NCBI RefSeq assembly: GCF_001640805.2
Contig: NC_066851.1
Location: 7,052,712 to 7,116,711 of the forward strand
Direction of reading: 5' to 3'
Length of the DNA: 64,000 nt
DNA from: Lates calcarifer
Lineage: Eukaryota; Chordata; Actinopteri; Centropomidae
The translations under genes and the position numbers were made by a program. Position 1 is the stretch's first letter. Each line of letters begins with the position of its first letter. Below are positions 47,801-57,208 of the stretch, piece by piece. The notes below the pieces were generated by a model, which was not told the origin of the DNA, made no database searches, and was given only the letters and a program-made list of their open reading frames with translations.

Positions 47801-50800
47801 CAAGTTGTGGCACAGACAGGACAGTAGATAAAACTTCACTATATTACATTATAATTTAACACAGTCTGTGAAAAATAAACTAAATTGTCCCATGGTGCCA
47901 TTAAAACCATGATTCTACAAAAGGATAAAGAAGAAAATAACTAGACACCAAGAACAATCACCTCACCACTTCACACTGCCTCCCTTTGTTTTTAAGTGAA
48001 TGTTTACCAGGTGGCTTCTCAGGGTAGAGCCGACTCCCTGTGGGGGCTCCCCGGGGCCACCAACCTTTTAAACTTCTGAAGCCCTGTGCACAGATGACAA
48101 GTAAACAGCCCTACATCTGTCAGCAACAGTAATCCCCTCATGGGTTGAGAAAGGCCAGTGCTAGTGAAATGTCTCCATGCAGAGGTCAGGCCTCATGCTG
48201 TAGTCAGTGGCACCTGTCCATAATTTGACTGAAATTTTACAAGTGACTTGAGTCTAGCTGATTTAGAGCCTGGGTGAAACCTCTAGAAGCTCTTAGAAAA
48301 TGTGATGATGCAATCCTGACTGTTTGCAAGTGTAAATGTAGTTTAATTTAATTTCTAATTTTTAGTTGTATCACAAAAAATACAGTTTCTTTCAATCAAT
48401 CAAAAAACAAAATATATAAAAAACATCTACTGTTTGTGTTATACACTATCTGCCAATTCCACACTTGTCAGGTGAAACATGACATATTTGCAAATGAAAA
48501 TCTCTTTTCTCGAATCCAGACATCCCACCAGACCTCATTAGATTTTGTCCAAAAATACAGAACATGCTAATGGTCTACAATCACCCAAAACAATGTAGGC
48601 CCAAGTATCCGAAGAGGCAACTACCAGGGATGTATCTTGAATATTGGGAACTGTGGCACTCACAGAGACCAATCTAAACTTGACTATAAGCATAAAAATG
48701 ACATTTGCATGGTGTATTAGGTGCATTTGAAAAGGGGAAAACCCAAGATTCATGTGATATCGACAATAATTATGGTGAAATGTCCAGTGGGTTTCAGTCC
48801 AGTGGGCAATTTTTCATACGAGAAACTTTATCATGGGGTAAGTGTATTAAACCACACCTATGTGTATAAATGGAGCCTCACCCTGTAGCTCTGTGTTTTT
48901 CCTGAAGTCATCAAGGCACTGAAGGCTCCCTGGGTTCTCTAGTGCCAACTTGTTGTTGAGGTACCAGAACAGGAGGGTCATGAGGATGATGAAGAGTCCG
49001 ATGGCTGTCAGAAACCCCAGCACCTCTGGAGAAACTGAAATTAAAATAAAAATGACTGTTCTTTGGTATTTTAAATATCAACACAATATTGTAAAAACAA
49101 CTTTTGGCATCATTTTTGGTAAACAAAAAGTAGGTGATTCTCCACTCTACTGCAAATGGTATTGCTACTGAACTTTAAAAAACACATTGCTAGTAAACTT
49201 TCTGTCACAACAGTAATGTTTGCACCTGTTCCTTCTCTATGTGGGCAAGTTTACCAATAGTTAAACATTTTGGGAAATGCATTCATTTGCTGTCTTGACA
49301 GAATTTAGTAATATCTACATAAGGAAAATAGTGGGTGTTTTATTTTATGTGAATTGATGTTTATTGATATTAAAATGAATGTGGTTGGTTCACGTTCAAG
49401 GGCAGTACGAAGTACTTTTATTGTATAATAAATGTTTTTAATGCAATACCCCCCCTCACCCAAAAAAGCCCACTTTCATCGGCCTGGATTGGACAGAAAA
49501 CAAGTGCATGAGAGAGAGGAGAGAAAGACACAGGTTGGATCAGTCTAGGGACACAACCTGTTGGTTGCCATAGCAACAGGTTCAGGTGCAGCATCACTCC
49601 AGACTCCAGACACACAGGCAAGTCAAATCTCATTAAATGCAACACTGCCTGCTACACATCAGCAGGTTCAGTTTGCTTTGGAAAAAAAGATCATTAGATG
49701 CAGACAGGAGTTGTTAAACCAGAATGATGAACCGTGCTGATGGAAAGTATTAAAGACGACAGATGAAAACCAGCTGCATGACCTTCCACTTCACATATGA
49801 CCTTCCAACACCCTCAAAGAGGTGCTATGTTGTCATCAGGTGTGGCGACAGAGGAGATTTCTTGTCTCAGCTATCAGAACGTTATGTTTTTCAGCTCATA
49901 GTGGATCAATCTTTGTCACAGCAAAGTGATTAAATGAGCTTAACATCTTTGTCCTCGACAGCTGCCAACTATTTCATGTAACCCTTCTCAAACTGAGAAA
50001 AAATATAATCATTTAGTAGACTATTTCCACTCTAAAGACCTCTCCAAAAGTTCAGGAGCAATCAGTCTTCAGTTAAAGAGATCTGCTATGACCTCCTGCT
50101 GTGTTCAGGAAATTAATTTGACATTTTACATGGGCAAAGTAACACGTTTTAATCAGGGGCACAAAATTACAGAATTCACTTCAGTTCTGTCGTGTTAACA
50201 GCGTGTCTCCAGACTATGAGTGGGTCACTGATAATTCACAAACTGTTACATGTTAATAAGTGAAAACGCTCTATCATACTAAAATGTCACTTTGAGGGAA
50301 ATTTCTGCCTTATTTTCCCAGCGTAATGAGAACTGGCTGAGACAACTGATGAGACACCGAGAACAAGTTAGAGAAGGGTGCAAAATGATATTAGCTTCGT
50401 GTAAATACACATGAGACTAATATGTGTGAAAGGAGCGCAGCATCACTGCAAACAGCTGTCATGTAAGAGTTGATATACACTGACTGCATCTCATCTTATG
50501 CTGTCAGTGGAATTTATTGTTCAACAAGTAGGAGCACATCTGACAAATAATTTTTATAGCTTCATAGATCAGGAATCCTGTGTAATTTAAGCAGGAAACT
50601 GCCTCCATGCTATCCAGATGCTACTAAGGGCTATGAGGTTATAAACACTTTGTGTGCAATGGCAGTAAAGGCCCCTGTATTAAAGCCATTTGTGTTGAGA
50701 GTGACACACACAGTGACTGCAGGATGACTGTGTTATTGCAAATGAACAGAACATGAAATAATTGCACAACATCATTTCAGGAAACTTTGCAGAGAAGCTG

Positions 50801-53800
50801 GCTATTGTTTACTGTTGTGACAATTTAATTTATATTCTACAGAGAGTACAATGTGGACCATTAACCAAGCAAATCCAGTGTGATGTACTATGGGATAATA
50901 AAATGAAAAATAATGTTCCCTGATACTCAGTGTTGCAGAGGACATGCAGGATGGACAACATAGTTTCTACACAGCATAAATACACAAAGCTGAAACAGAA
51001 ACAGAAACCTGAGTGTGTGTGAGCACCACTCTGTATTCTCTCCACCCTCTACAGGATGATAGTGAGAGAGATTTGGAGTGTGAAGTGCAGTGGAAAGGAA
51101 AAAGCAAACCACTGGCAAGGATTTATAATTAAATCTAACTGCTGGTGACTCCATGATCAAATGATCAAAGTTAAACTGTTTTTTTAAGTATTTAGGATTT
51201 TAAATACTGTCTCAAAGAGTAACTCCATCAATTTAGTATTGCACCTCCATAAAGGCTGGGGAACACATAATTGCCATGATGCAATCGATCACATTATTTA
51301 TTCCGAACCTCCCTTACTGATAATTTTTAACTCTACCAAACTCCATGCTTGCAGTTTGAAATACAGAGTTTCTGATATACATGTTTAAACTCCATGTCCA
51401 ATCTAAAGACTTTGTACAAATGTTTACACAGCCTCTTACAAACCTTTATGTGTAAAACTGGTGGAGTGCACCTTTAAAGCATCATGGGTGGACTAATATA
51501 GTATGATTTCCTCTCTGTTTATAATTTCAAAATAAAAATACTAGTACTAAAATTGAAAATGCACCCATCCAATAGCCAATAAAGGTGCTATATGTAAGTT
51601 TTTGCTATGCTACATAGCCAGTGTTTGCATTAACATCTGTTCACTTATCATGCAGCCATTGTTGCGTTTACAAGACAGTAAGTTAGAATATACTCTCTGG
51701 GCAGAGCTACTTCGTCATCCACTCACACTGGACTGAGGACAGAGTGACTCACTATTGCACAGTGGTTTTACAAAACAGGCTGGGGCTAGCTGGTTAGCAT
51801 GTTAACTTTGGCAGAGGAAAATAAGTGATAGAAATAGAAGCAAAACAGGAGTTTACATTGGGGTCACTTTCCACTACTTGGCGAGTTAAGGAATTAAGTT
51901 TAATGCTAAACTCTCAAAGTTTCTTCTAGACTGATAAGCAGGTTAACCTAATACCGAGGAAAACTTGCATACAGCACCTTTAAAACTCTGACTATGCTCT
52001 GTAATTAAAGGACTGATTTACATTCAGTGCAACAGTACTACACACTCTACATTAGCAGCAGTGGAAACATTTGAGACGCATTCACTTCAAAAAACCAGTG
52101 AGATCACTGAGGGGTCATATGAGACAGAAGTGAGAAAAGACAAAATAAACATGGAGGAAAAGTACAACTGATTTTTAGTGCAATTAGAAGGAACTCATTG
52201 TTCACTCCTCAAATTACTGCTGAGCTCATCCGCCATGATGAATGATGAACAATAATGATATGTTCAATATGTTCAGTTAAACTAAATGACTGCCTCGGTA
52301 CAGAGGGGAGATAATGAGCTCATTTGGTGAGAGAGTGTACTTAGCTGACATCTTATTTTCCGATCAAATGATGATGATGTGCTTTCTGTTATTTATACTG
52401 GCATTATAATGCCTGAAACAATTAACTGGACTCAGCCATGAGTGTCAATGTGAACAACTTTACTGCCTTCACTGTAGCATTTGTTTCACTCCATTACTAT
52501 GTGTTTATTAGGTTTTTGTCAGGTGCACATGAGAAATAAAGAGGTAATAAACTCTCAGTCTAGTTCTGGAAAAGTTCAGTTTTGTACATGAAGTCAGTGA
52601 ACAAACGTCCATGACTTTGGTAAGTGGAGTAGAAGTGTAGCAAACAGTCCAGTCTGCTTCAACAATAAGCCTGTTACATATTCACAGCCAAGCTCCTTCA
52701 CACCTAAAGAACAAGAAAAGAAAGTTACATAACCTATTGTGAGCTATTATTTCTGACTGGTGGTTGCCTTGACTTTTTAGCTTTCACAGATGTGTGTTGG
52801 GTAATTGTTTGAACTTCTCTTGGTTAAATATGCCTGGGCCATAATGAGCCTGGATTGTTTGGTAGCTCCTTTTGGTCACATGGTGAGGTGGGAGCAGGAG
52901 GCGTTATCCCATGGGAATGCCTGTCTTGCTCACGCTGTACCAGATTCTCACTGTTGGCTGAATTATTCACAGCACAGATGGAGCGGGATCCTGCTCTGTA
53001 TAATTCCCCAACTGGCTCGAACAGGGAAAAGAATATTGAATCACAGAACCCCACAGACAGTTTCTCTCTTTACTTTGGACTCCCCAACCTAAAACTACAA
53101 TGTCTTTTTTTGTCTTATTCTTTAAACAAACTCTGTTTTCAGTCATCATTCCTCTCTTTCACTCCCTTCACCAAACTCAAACACTGCACCATGTATCCTC
53201 ACTGATATTGCTGCTGCTACAGCAAACTGGTGCTGTAATACAGTGTAGGTGCTGCGTGGTGCAGGATGTCTATCATGATTTCTCATTTTTCCTGTCTGGC
53301 TTACTTCACCAAATGAACTGTGTTCCATTAAAATACTGAGAATAACGTGTGGGCGATTGAATGATGAGTCACACGAAAATTTTAAACAATAAAAGACTTT
53401 GTTACACAAGAAGCACAGAGAACAGTAATGTTGGAAAGAAACTTTGTAATGGTTCTCTATTGTAGCACACACCTCTGTAAGAGGTTAGTGTTTGGAGTGG
53501 ATTTGAGGAAAATGTGTGGTTCATCACGTAAAAATATGAAATATTAGGAATTTACCACAGTGTAACAAACTGACAGGCATCACATTCTTCTTCTGATTAT
53601 GATAATTATGATAGTAAATAGAGGATAAAGGAATGAGGGATTCATCTCCTTCTTACATATAGGACATATATGACAATGTGTGTTTGCAGCCCTCACAATG
53701 TGCCCGTTTTGCTTGCTGATAATCTGAGATGATTTATGATGCAAGTAAATTAAATCAACAAACTTCTCTGATGTTAACATATGACTAATGCTATGACAAA

Positions 53801-55061
53801 GGTCTGTCAGACCAAAAGCTTAAAAGAATAAATATGATGTGTGCAATGGAAAAAATCTTTCATTGAGGGGTACTGTTAAAAGATTTTGGAAGAGGATATG
53901 GATAAGGAGGAAAACATGACAGTATTAACTATATAAAGATAAGGTATATTTAAGTTGCAATGAAATTCAATTTGATATTCAAGTGGCATGACCACTGATT
54001 TAGATGAGACAGTTTTAGAAACAGAGGAGTTATTAACTGTTAGGTTACATTAACTGGATGAAGATGTTTTTTGTTTTTTTAACTCATTGTCACTTAACAG
54101 TTGATTCAGGACACTGAACATATATTCTAACAGAGCTGGCAGACAGGTAGAAGCATCTGGTTTGACCTGTGTGATCTTGACTGGATCTGACAGCCATCAT
54201 GTTGGTCTCTATGGAACTGTGTCTGTAGCAGGAACCAATAAAGAACATGTTCATGATTTTACCATCATGATCAAGAAAATCAAGTACATGCCTTCATCTG
54301 TCATTTAAACAAAAAAAGCCATCCGACTGCTGCCGACTGATGAGCAGCAAAAAACATGACAATGATTTGTTTGACAGTCTTAACAATGACAGTGAGAGCT
54401 GGTGTCCCTCCTCAGCTGTCAGCTCTCAACACAGGGATGTTGATAAGACATAGGACACATTGGAAGAACTACACCTCCCAGAATGCCTGGGAGCACTTAG
54501 AGACCCCCCCCGAGAAACAAGAGGACGTTGCTGGGGAAAAAGGACATCTGGGCTGCTCAGCTGACCCTGTTGCCATGGCAACCTGACTCAGGTAAGTGGC
54601 TAAAAAAACAGATGGATGGATGATGCTGAGGTAACGCTAGATTCCTATTTAGGTTTAGAGTTAAGGAGGATATAGGATATTTGTATGAATATTGTCTACA
54701 AAGAGGAAAACCATGCAACTGTAAAATTCATGTACTTTGGTGCTTGGAGTTTTGACAAATATCCCTGCTATTTATCCATCGTCTTTGTTGTGTTTTGTCC
54801 ACATGGAAACAGTTGTCATGTTGAATGTCAAAAAGCACAAAACCATCTCAAAACCACAAAGACACCCACACACTCCACAGGCAGCCCATAAGCACTCTCA
54901 CCAGCACTCACATACACACTCCCACGCATGATCAGTGCTCTGAACAACAATACCTAACGTGTAGCCACAACACACACACACCTCTGGAACCAATCTTCAA
55001 CAATCACAAAAAGCACATGGGATGACCCAAATGATTAAACACACACTTGCACACACTCTCG

Positions 55062-55098
<37 letters not shown>

Positions 55099-56017
55099 TT
55101 ACACAACCAGAGCATTCAGCTGGCTCATACACCGTGATAAGCACCCTCTGAATCCACTTGAGCATTTTTTTGGTTTAAGAGTCTGATTTCCATCCAGAAT
55201 GCCATGGCAAAGAGAGGCACTAAGTACTGAGTATGCAAAATTATAATTATCCTAACCACCCTGATTTGTTAAAAGCTTGTTTTTATAAATCTTTGAAGTT
55301 GCAGAGCCATCATGACCTTCTATATGTGCAGTCACATCAAAAACAAATCACGTAAAAATGTAAATGTTGCAAATGATTACTTTAAAATGACACAAACATA
55401 CAGTCAAGTGTGGTTCATCTGTTCTTACGTAAATTAGGCATGAGTTATTTTAACTATAAATCCATAAAATAATGCAGTAATGCAACAGCAGTATTACACT
55501 ATTTTTGTTGTTATTCCCTCTAATGTTCTGGTAACACTTTAGATTACAGCATGCAAATTAATGTGTGATTATTTTTGTTTACACAGGTTCTCATTCCTGG
55601 ACGTTTCTCATGCTTGGTTTGACTTAGACTAGACTTTATTGATCCCTTTGGGATGACTCCCTCAAGGAAATTAAGTTGTGAGAATATGTTTCAAATTCAA
55701 GTCCTCTGAAGTTCATTTAAACATTTTCAACTTTATAGATAGTTCTGTTAAAACAATGAACAGAAGCAGAGGGCTCATAGAACAAAAGACGACCGAAACA
55801 AAAACAGCACGGCCCAACAATAGTGAGGACAGCACAACAGTGGAACAGGAGAACAGGGACAAGTTTTTAACGGTGACAGTTTCACAGTGATAAATGCTGA
55901 TGAGGAAGGTGGAGTGGGAGGTGCAGTGCTGGGTCAAAGGCAACCTCCCAGAGCTCTGATCTGCCCTACCTTTTCTGACGCAGATCAGCTCATGTACTCC
56001 ACAGTTACGCTCGCCAC
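32545..56017 (-). CDS. syt14: Synaptotagmin-14 gene span, spliced, 5'-incomplete
   Basis: Seven exons on the minus strand join in compatible phases: 56017-55970, 49034-48882, 46108-45881, 39046-38777, 38694-38245, 36765-36576, 32858-32545. The roughly 550 visible residues follow vertebrate SYT14 from end to end (human is about 555 residues, from memory). The order is a Cys-bearing N-terminus, one transmembrane helix, a Ser/acidic linker, C2A and C2B, ending in LLES. SYT14 is a membrane-anchored, calcium-independent synaptotagmin thought to act in vesicle or membrane trafficking, and human SYT14 has been linked to cerebellar ataxia. The initiator exon (MAIE-like in human) was not found. The fourth visible exon carries a net frameshift, so the frame is broken as given. 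Teleosts can have a and b copies, and I cannot tell which this is. The family assignment is very secure. Confidence 0.96.
35109..35592. mobile_element. Fold-back long-TIR element, copy B
   Basis: The left arm has gttagatgagaggattgata and ctaaatacaaagctacatcc. The right arm has cttcatatttagtgtacaga, then atcaatcttctcatccaact and ttttcccaagatgttgaact, the reverse complement of the left-arm plan. The internal block cagcacctctaggactcact matches copy A. It lies in the 3.7-kb intron between the last two syt14 exons. Confidence 0.78.
36576..36765 (-). CDS. syt14: syt14 exon: C2A-C2B linker and start of C2B
   Basis: The exon is 190 nt, phase 0 in and phase 1 out, with acceptor acattttcag and donor GTAAGT. 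It encodes a Ser-rich spacer ([16 protein letters not shown]) and then the first strands of C2B ([35 protein letters not shown]). The spacer motif MTCSESASS matches MSCSESTSS of human SYT14. The final A pairs with AT of the next exon to encode Asn at the start of [10 protein letters not shown]. Confidence 0.96.
38245..38694 (-). CDS. syt14: syt14 exon encoding the C2A domain
   Basis: The exon is 450 nt, phase 0 in and out, with acceptor ttctttag and donor GTAAGT. It begins [19 protein letters not shown] and then gives a complete C2A fold from [18 protein letters not shown] to [10 protein letters not shown]. In calcium-binding synaptotagmins, loop 1 carries aspartates ahead of a SDPYVK motif. 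Here the matching stretch reads [19 protein letters not shown], so those aspartates are missing, as is known for SYT14. The basic stretch [12 protein letters not shown] is retained. Only 82 bp of intron separate it from the frameshifted linker exon. Confidence 0.97.
38695..38776 (-). other. syt14: syt14 82-bp intron with non-standard donor
   Basis: The intron has donor GTTAAT, where vertebrates prefer GTRAGT, and acceptor ttctttag. The frame at both edges (LSPE | DMSARG) matches human LSPEDMSA, so this donor is the one that fits. A nearby alternative, AG|GTGATA at 38764, would leave the wrong phase for the next exon. Confidence 0.8.
38777..39046 (-). CDS. syt14: syt14 linker exon 2, frameshifted in this sequence
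   Basis: The acceptor is cctaaccag. The first frame reads [20 protein letters not shown] and continues to [11 protein letters not shown]. The second frame picks up at [20 protein letters not shown] and ends LSPE at an unusual donor, GTTAAT. Both halves match human SYT14, so the frame changes between them, close to 38841-38860. Exon length gives independent proof: the flanking phases require 269 or 272 nt, the human block is about 272 (91 codons counted from memory), and 270 are present. Read straight through, the frame meets a TGA about 12 codons past SEGS and loses both C2 domains. This could be an assembly or sequencing error, a real allele, or decay of a duplicate copy. The other exons are intact, which favours error. 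Confidence 0.9.
39128..39470. repeat. Fish dispersed repeat with ~140-bp internal tandem units
   Basis: Three related starts occur: gaaatttcttgacaactgtt (about 39149), gaaatatctcagcatctact (about 39295) and gaaatatctcagcaattatc (about 39432), 140-150 bp apart. Each is followed by a gaatgg/ggacag block. Between them come the tccccagagaatgtatccca and gatggtgtatcctactgact blocks, also equivalent to each other. This is a familiar fish repeat. It starts only about 80 bp upstream of the frameshifted syt14 exon. Confidence 0.65.
41487..41760. mobile_element. Fold-back element, partial copy C (one arm)
   Basis: It has the left-arm pattern gatgagaagattaatatcat, tctatgcattgactatgagg and taattagcctagcttagcat, followed by the cagcacctcgg block. 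The mirrored right arm is missing, so the copy is truncated. It sits in the same syt14 intron as copy D. Confidence 0.62.
43054..43364. mobile_element. MITE with TTTAAAGGTGC inverted ends, copy 2
   Basis: The left end TTTAAAGGTGC (43054-43064) and right end GCACCTTTAAA (43354-43364) are perfect 11-bp inverted repeats about 310 bp apart. The core TAAAGGTGC is the same as in the 51580 element, so the two probably used the same transposase. The interior is AT-rich and non-coding. Confidence 0.55.
44494..45056. mobile_element. Fold-back long-TIR element, copy D
   Basis: The left arm contains gaatagtttaacactttggg and attagatgagaagctgaata. The sub-terminal block gttagcttagcttagcataa is diagnostic of the family. 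The right arm contains ttcatgcttagtgtacagac, cttcttgtctaactctcagc and cttgaaatgtcagactata, which mirror the left arm. It lies in the 6.8-kb syt14 intron. Confidence 0.78.
45353..45375. repeat. A homopolymer
   Basis: More than 20 A in a row, next to an A/G-rich stretch to 45478. Confidence 0.9.
45881..46108 (-). CDS. syt14: syt14 linker exon 1 (Ser/acidic, tyrosine-rich)
   Basis: The exon is 228 nt, phase 1 in and out, with acceptor ctccaaacag and donor GTAGGT. It encodes the cytosolic linker between the membrane helix and C2A. A Ser/acidic patch ([10 protein letters not shown]) is followed by QYQEAVSRS, a variable Gly/Ala-rich part, and then the strongly conserved [19 protein letters not shown]. 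The last block is nearly identical to human SYT14 and separates it from synaptotagmins of the SYT1 type. Conserved serines and tyrosines suggest phosphorylation, which is inference only. Confidence 0.95.
46109..48881 (-). other. syt14 intron after the membrane-helix exon
   Basis: The intron is 2.8 kb, AT-rich and without exons or definable elements. A stretch CCAGCAGGGGGAAGC at 47646-47660 resembles a CTCF core but differs from it at the usual C after the G run. Confidence 0.55.
48882..49034 (-). CDS. syt14: syt14 exon encoding the transmembrane helix
   Basis: The exon is 153 nt, phase 1 in and phase 1 out, with acceptor tttaatttcag and donor GTGAGG. The frame reads [14 protein letters not shown] followed by [14 protein letters not shown], an uninterrupted hydrophobic stretch of about 22 residues closed by a polar/basic end, then a short cytosolic segment ([19 protein letters not shown]). 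This corresponds to the single membrane anchor of SYT14, and no cleavable signal peptide is apparent. The intron on its upstream side is 6.9 kb and contains the 54.5-kb regulatory candidate. Confidence 0.96.
49259..49312. mobile_element. Fold-back element, terminal-arm remnant
   Basis: The stretch agttaaacattttgggaaat followed by gcattcatttgctgtcttga matches the left terminus of the family (tagttcaacattttgggaaa type). It breaks off after about 50 bp. It lies about 225 bp upstream of the syt14 membrane-helix exon. Confidence 0.45.
49564..49577. promoter_or_regulatory. RFX X-box-like site
   Basis: GTTGCCATAGCAAC is an RFX X-box with one base off the perfect palindrome, about 530 bp upstream of the syt14 membrane-helix exon. 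A second, perfect one lies at 54569. Confidence 0.4.
51580..51982. mobile_element. MITE with TAAAGGTGC inverted ends, copy 1
   Basis: The left end reads TAAAGGTGCTATATGTAAGT. The right end, read in reverse, is TAAAGGTGCTGTATGCAAGT, which matches at 18 of 20 bases. The element is about 400 bp and carries no coding frame, which is the structure of a non-autonomous DNA transposon. I have not fixed the target duplication. It lies in the 6.9-kb syt14 intron. Confidence 0.68.
54468..54592 (+). promoter_or_regulatory. Intronic promoter-like module: ZNF143/THAP11 motif, RFX X-box, AP-1, splice donor
   Basis: ACTACACCTCCCAGAATGC at 54468-54486 fits the ZNF143/THAP11 consensus ACTACAnnTCCCAGnATGC. GTTGCCATGGCAAC at 54569-54582 is a perfect 14-bp RFX X-box palindrome. 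TGACTCA, an AP-1 heptamer, follows at 54584-54590, then CAG|GTAAGT, a consensus plus-strand splice donor with the exon side ending at about 54591. Such motifs cluster at vertebrate promoters. The module lies in the syt14 intron before the membrane-helix exon. It could drive an antisense transcript, or an alternative syt14 start on the minus strand. Activity is unproven. Confidence 0.5.
55069..55098. repeat. (CA)n microsatellite
   Basis: About 14 CA units after a CT-rich lead-in. Confidence 0.9.
55614..55885 (-). mobile_element. Probable 5'-truncated LINE-type tail
   Basis: The minus strand reads gggatcaataaagtctagtc, a typical 3' terminal motif of fish LINE-type elements. The adjoining 200 bp on the 5' side look like the usual truncated body but carry no recognisable reverse transcriptase. 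It ends within about 100 bp of the syt14 micro-exon. The boundary at 55885 is approximate. Confidence 0.4.
55970..56017 (-). CDS. syt14: syt14 micro-exon encoding the conserved extracellular/N-terminal Cys motif
   Basis: This 48-nt exon is too short for open-frame scans. On the minus strand a polypyrimidine acceptor (ttgtctttccag) is followed by codons reading [16 protein letters not shown], then the donor GTAGGG. Human SYT14 has an almost identical block just before its membrane helix (from memory: [16 protein letters not shown]). Entry and exit are both phase 1, so the last G joins TT of the 49034 exon to give Val, as in human. The block holds two cysteines seven residues apart in a CGVHELIC motif. 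The entry phase shows that at least one more coding exon lies upstream, at higher coordinates. Confidence 0.93.
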
Positions 56018-56130
56018 CTGGAAAGACAATGCAGTTTCAATGAGACACGCTGTGATGGAGGGAACGACAGACAAAACAAACATTCTGGAAACACATTTAA
56101 ATATGTTTGCACATTTAGACAAATTTCTAA

Positions 56131-56148
56131 AAAAAAAAAAAAAAAAAA
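56131..56148. repeat. A homopolymer
   Basis: About 18 A in a row, 115 bp upstream of the syt14 micro-exon in gene orientation. Confidence 0.85.
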
Positions 56149-56752
56149 CACAGGACAAGAGTAACACAGATAAGAGGACACTGACAGAGACTGGATGATG
56201 GCAGTCTGATGTGGGTGTTCAGCATACAAGCTGGTTTTACTGTCTGTTACTGTCTCATTCCTTCCAGTGCATTTAACATTTAATACTTATTCAAACAGCT
56301 TGTACATGATGACTGACTTAGAAGGCAGTGACTAGGAGTTTAATTATATTTTCTTCCCTTAAGCCCCTGTGAAGCACTAATGGACATTAAGTAAAAAAGC
56401 TCTGGGTAATTATCTGTTCTACCTGCCCACTGAATGTTCTGAGGTGTTTTAACAGTAGCTGATGACAGGTGTGTGTATCCTGCAGCTTGATTTGTGTCAT
56501 TCTGTGGGCAGAGGAGCAGTGCACGACTGAGGGCTGGAAACAAAAAGCCAGGGTTTGTTTTTGTTCTGTTGTTGTTTTTTCCCACAAATACTGTAATAAG
56601 CAATTAGTATCATGTGCTAAAAACCTGGATATACTGTGCATACATGTGTTTATGTTTATTAATGTGTTATCTGGAAGTCTTATTTATGGTAACTACGTCT
56701 TACATCTTGCCACCTCAAAACTCTCTCTCACTCAAATTTAATCAATTTTAAT

Positions 56753-57208
56753 GAGGTGTAATCAAAAAGTTCCAAGACCGACAGAGTGCAGCACAGTAAT
56801 GCGCATGCAGCAGGTGCAAGCAGTAACTTTTGTCAGTCAGTATTTCACACTACATGGATGGCGCAATCAACATGTGCACCATAAAATTCATCCCCCAGGG
56901 TAGACTGTCAAGGCTGAGTTCTACTGCACCGTTCTGAGGAGTCTGAGGGACGTCATTCAGCACAAGCGACCTGCACGTTTGCGCCGTTTTTTGCCCACAC
57001 CAACACAAATGAAACTGGTCACCGTTTTGACACAGTGGATAAGATCTAGTGCAAGTCGAAGTTCATGCTTGACGCGCTTCCAGAGCAGGGCTTCCAGAGT
57101 ATGTCACTGCACAAGGAGATTGCTTAAAAGGCAATGGCAGCAAAATTTATATCAGGTGCAGTTTTTGCTTGTTTTAGGTGTCGTCTCTGAACTTTTTGAT
57201 AGCACCTT
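56753..57208 (+). mobile_element. Decayed, internally deleted mariner-family transposon
   Basis: The ends are imperfect inverted repeats of about 26 bp: GAGGTGTAATCAAAAAGTTC on the left, and the right end read in reverse as AAGGTGCTATCAAAAAGTTC. ATCAAAAAGTTC is shared exactly. Between them, plus-strand remnants in shifting frames resemble mariner transposase: an FIPQG-like piece, AEFYCTVLRSLRD...KRP, and a later KSKFMLDALPEQGFQ. Stops and frame changes are frequent. At 456 bp it is far shorter than an intact 1.3-kb mariner, so it is dead. It lies in the probable syt14 5' intron, opposite to that gene. Confidence 0.82.

Larger units (their letters stand above)
49035..55969 (-). other. syt14 intron between the micro-exon and the membrane-helix exon
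   Basis: The intron is 6.9 kb. It contains the regulatory candidate at 54.5 kb, an X-box at 49564, a MITE at 51580, a CA microsatellite (55069-55098) and the LINE-like tail at 55614. The intervals 49.6-51.5 kb and 52.0-54.3 kb show no exon or repeat that I can name. Confidence 0.6.
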
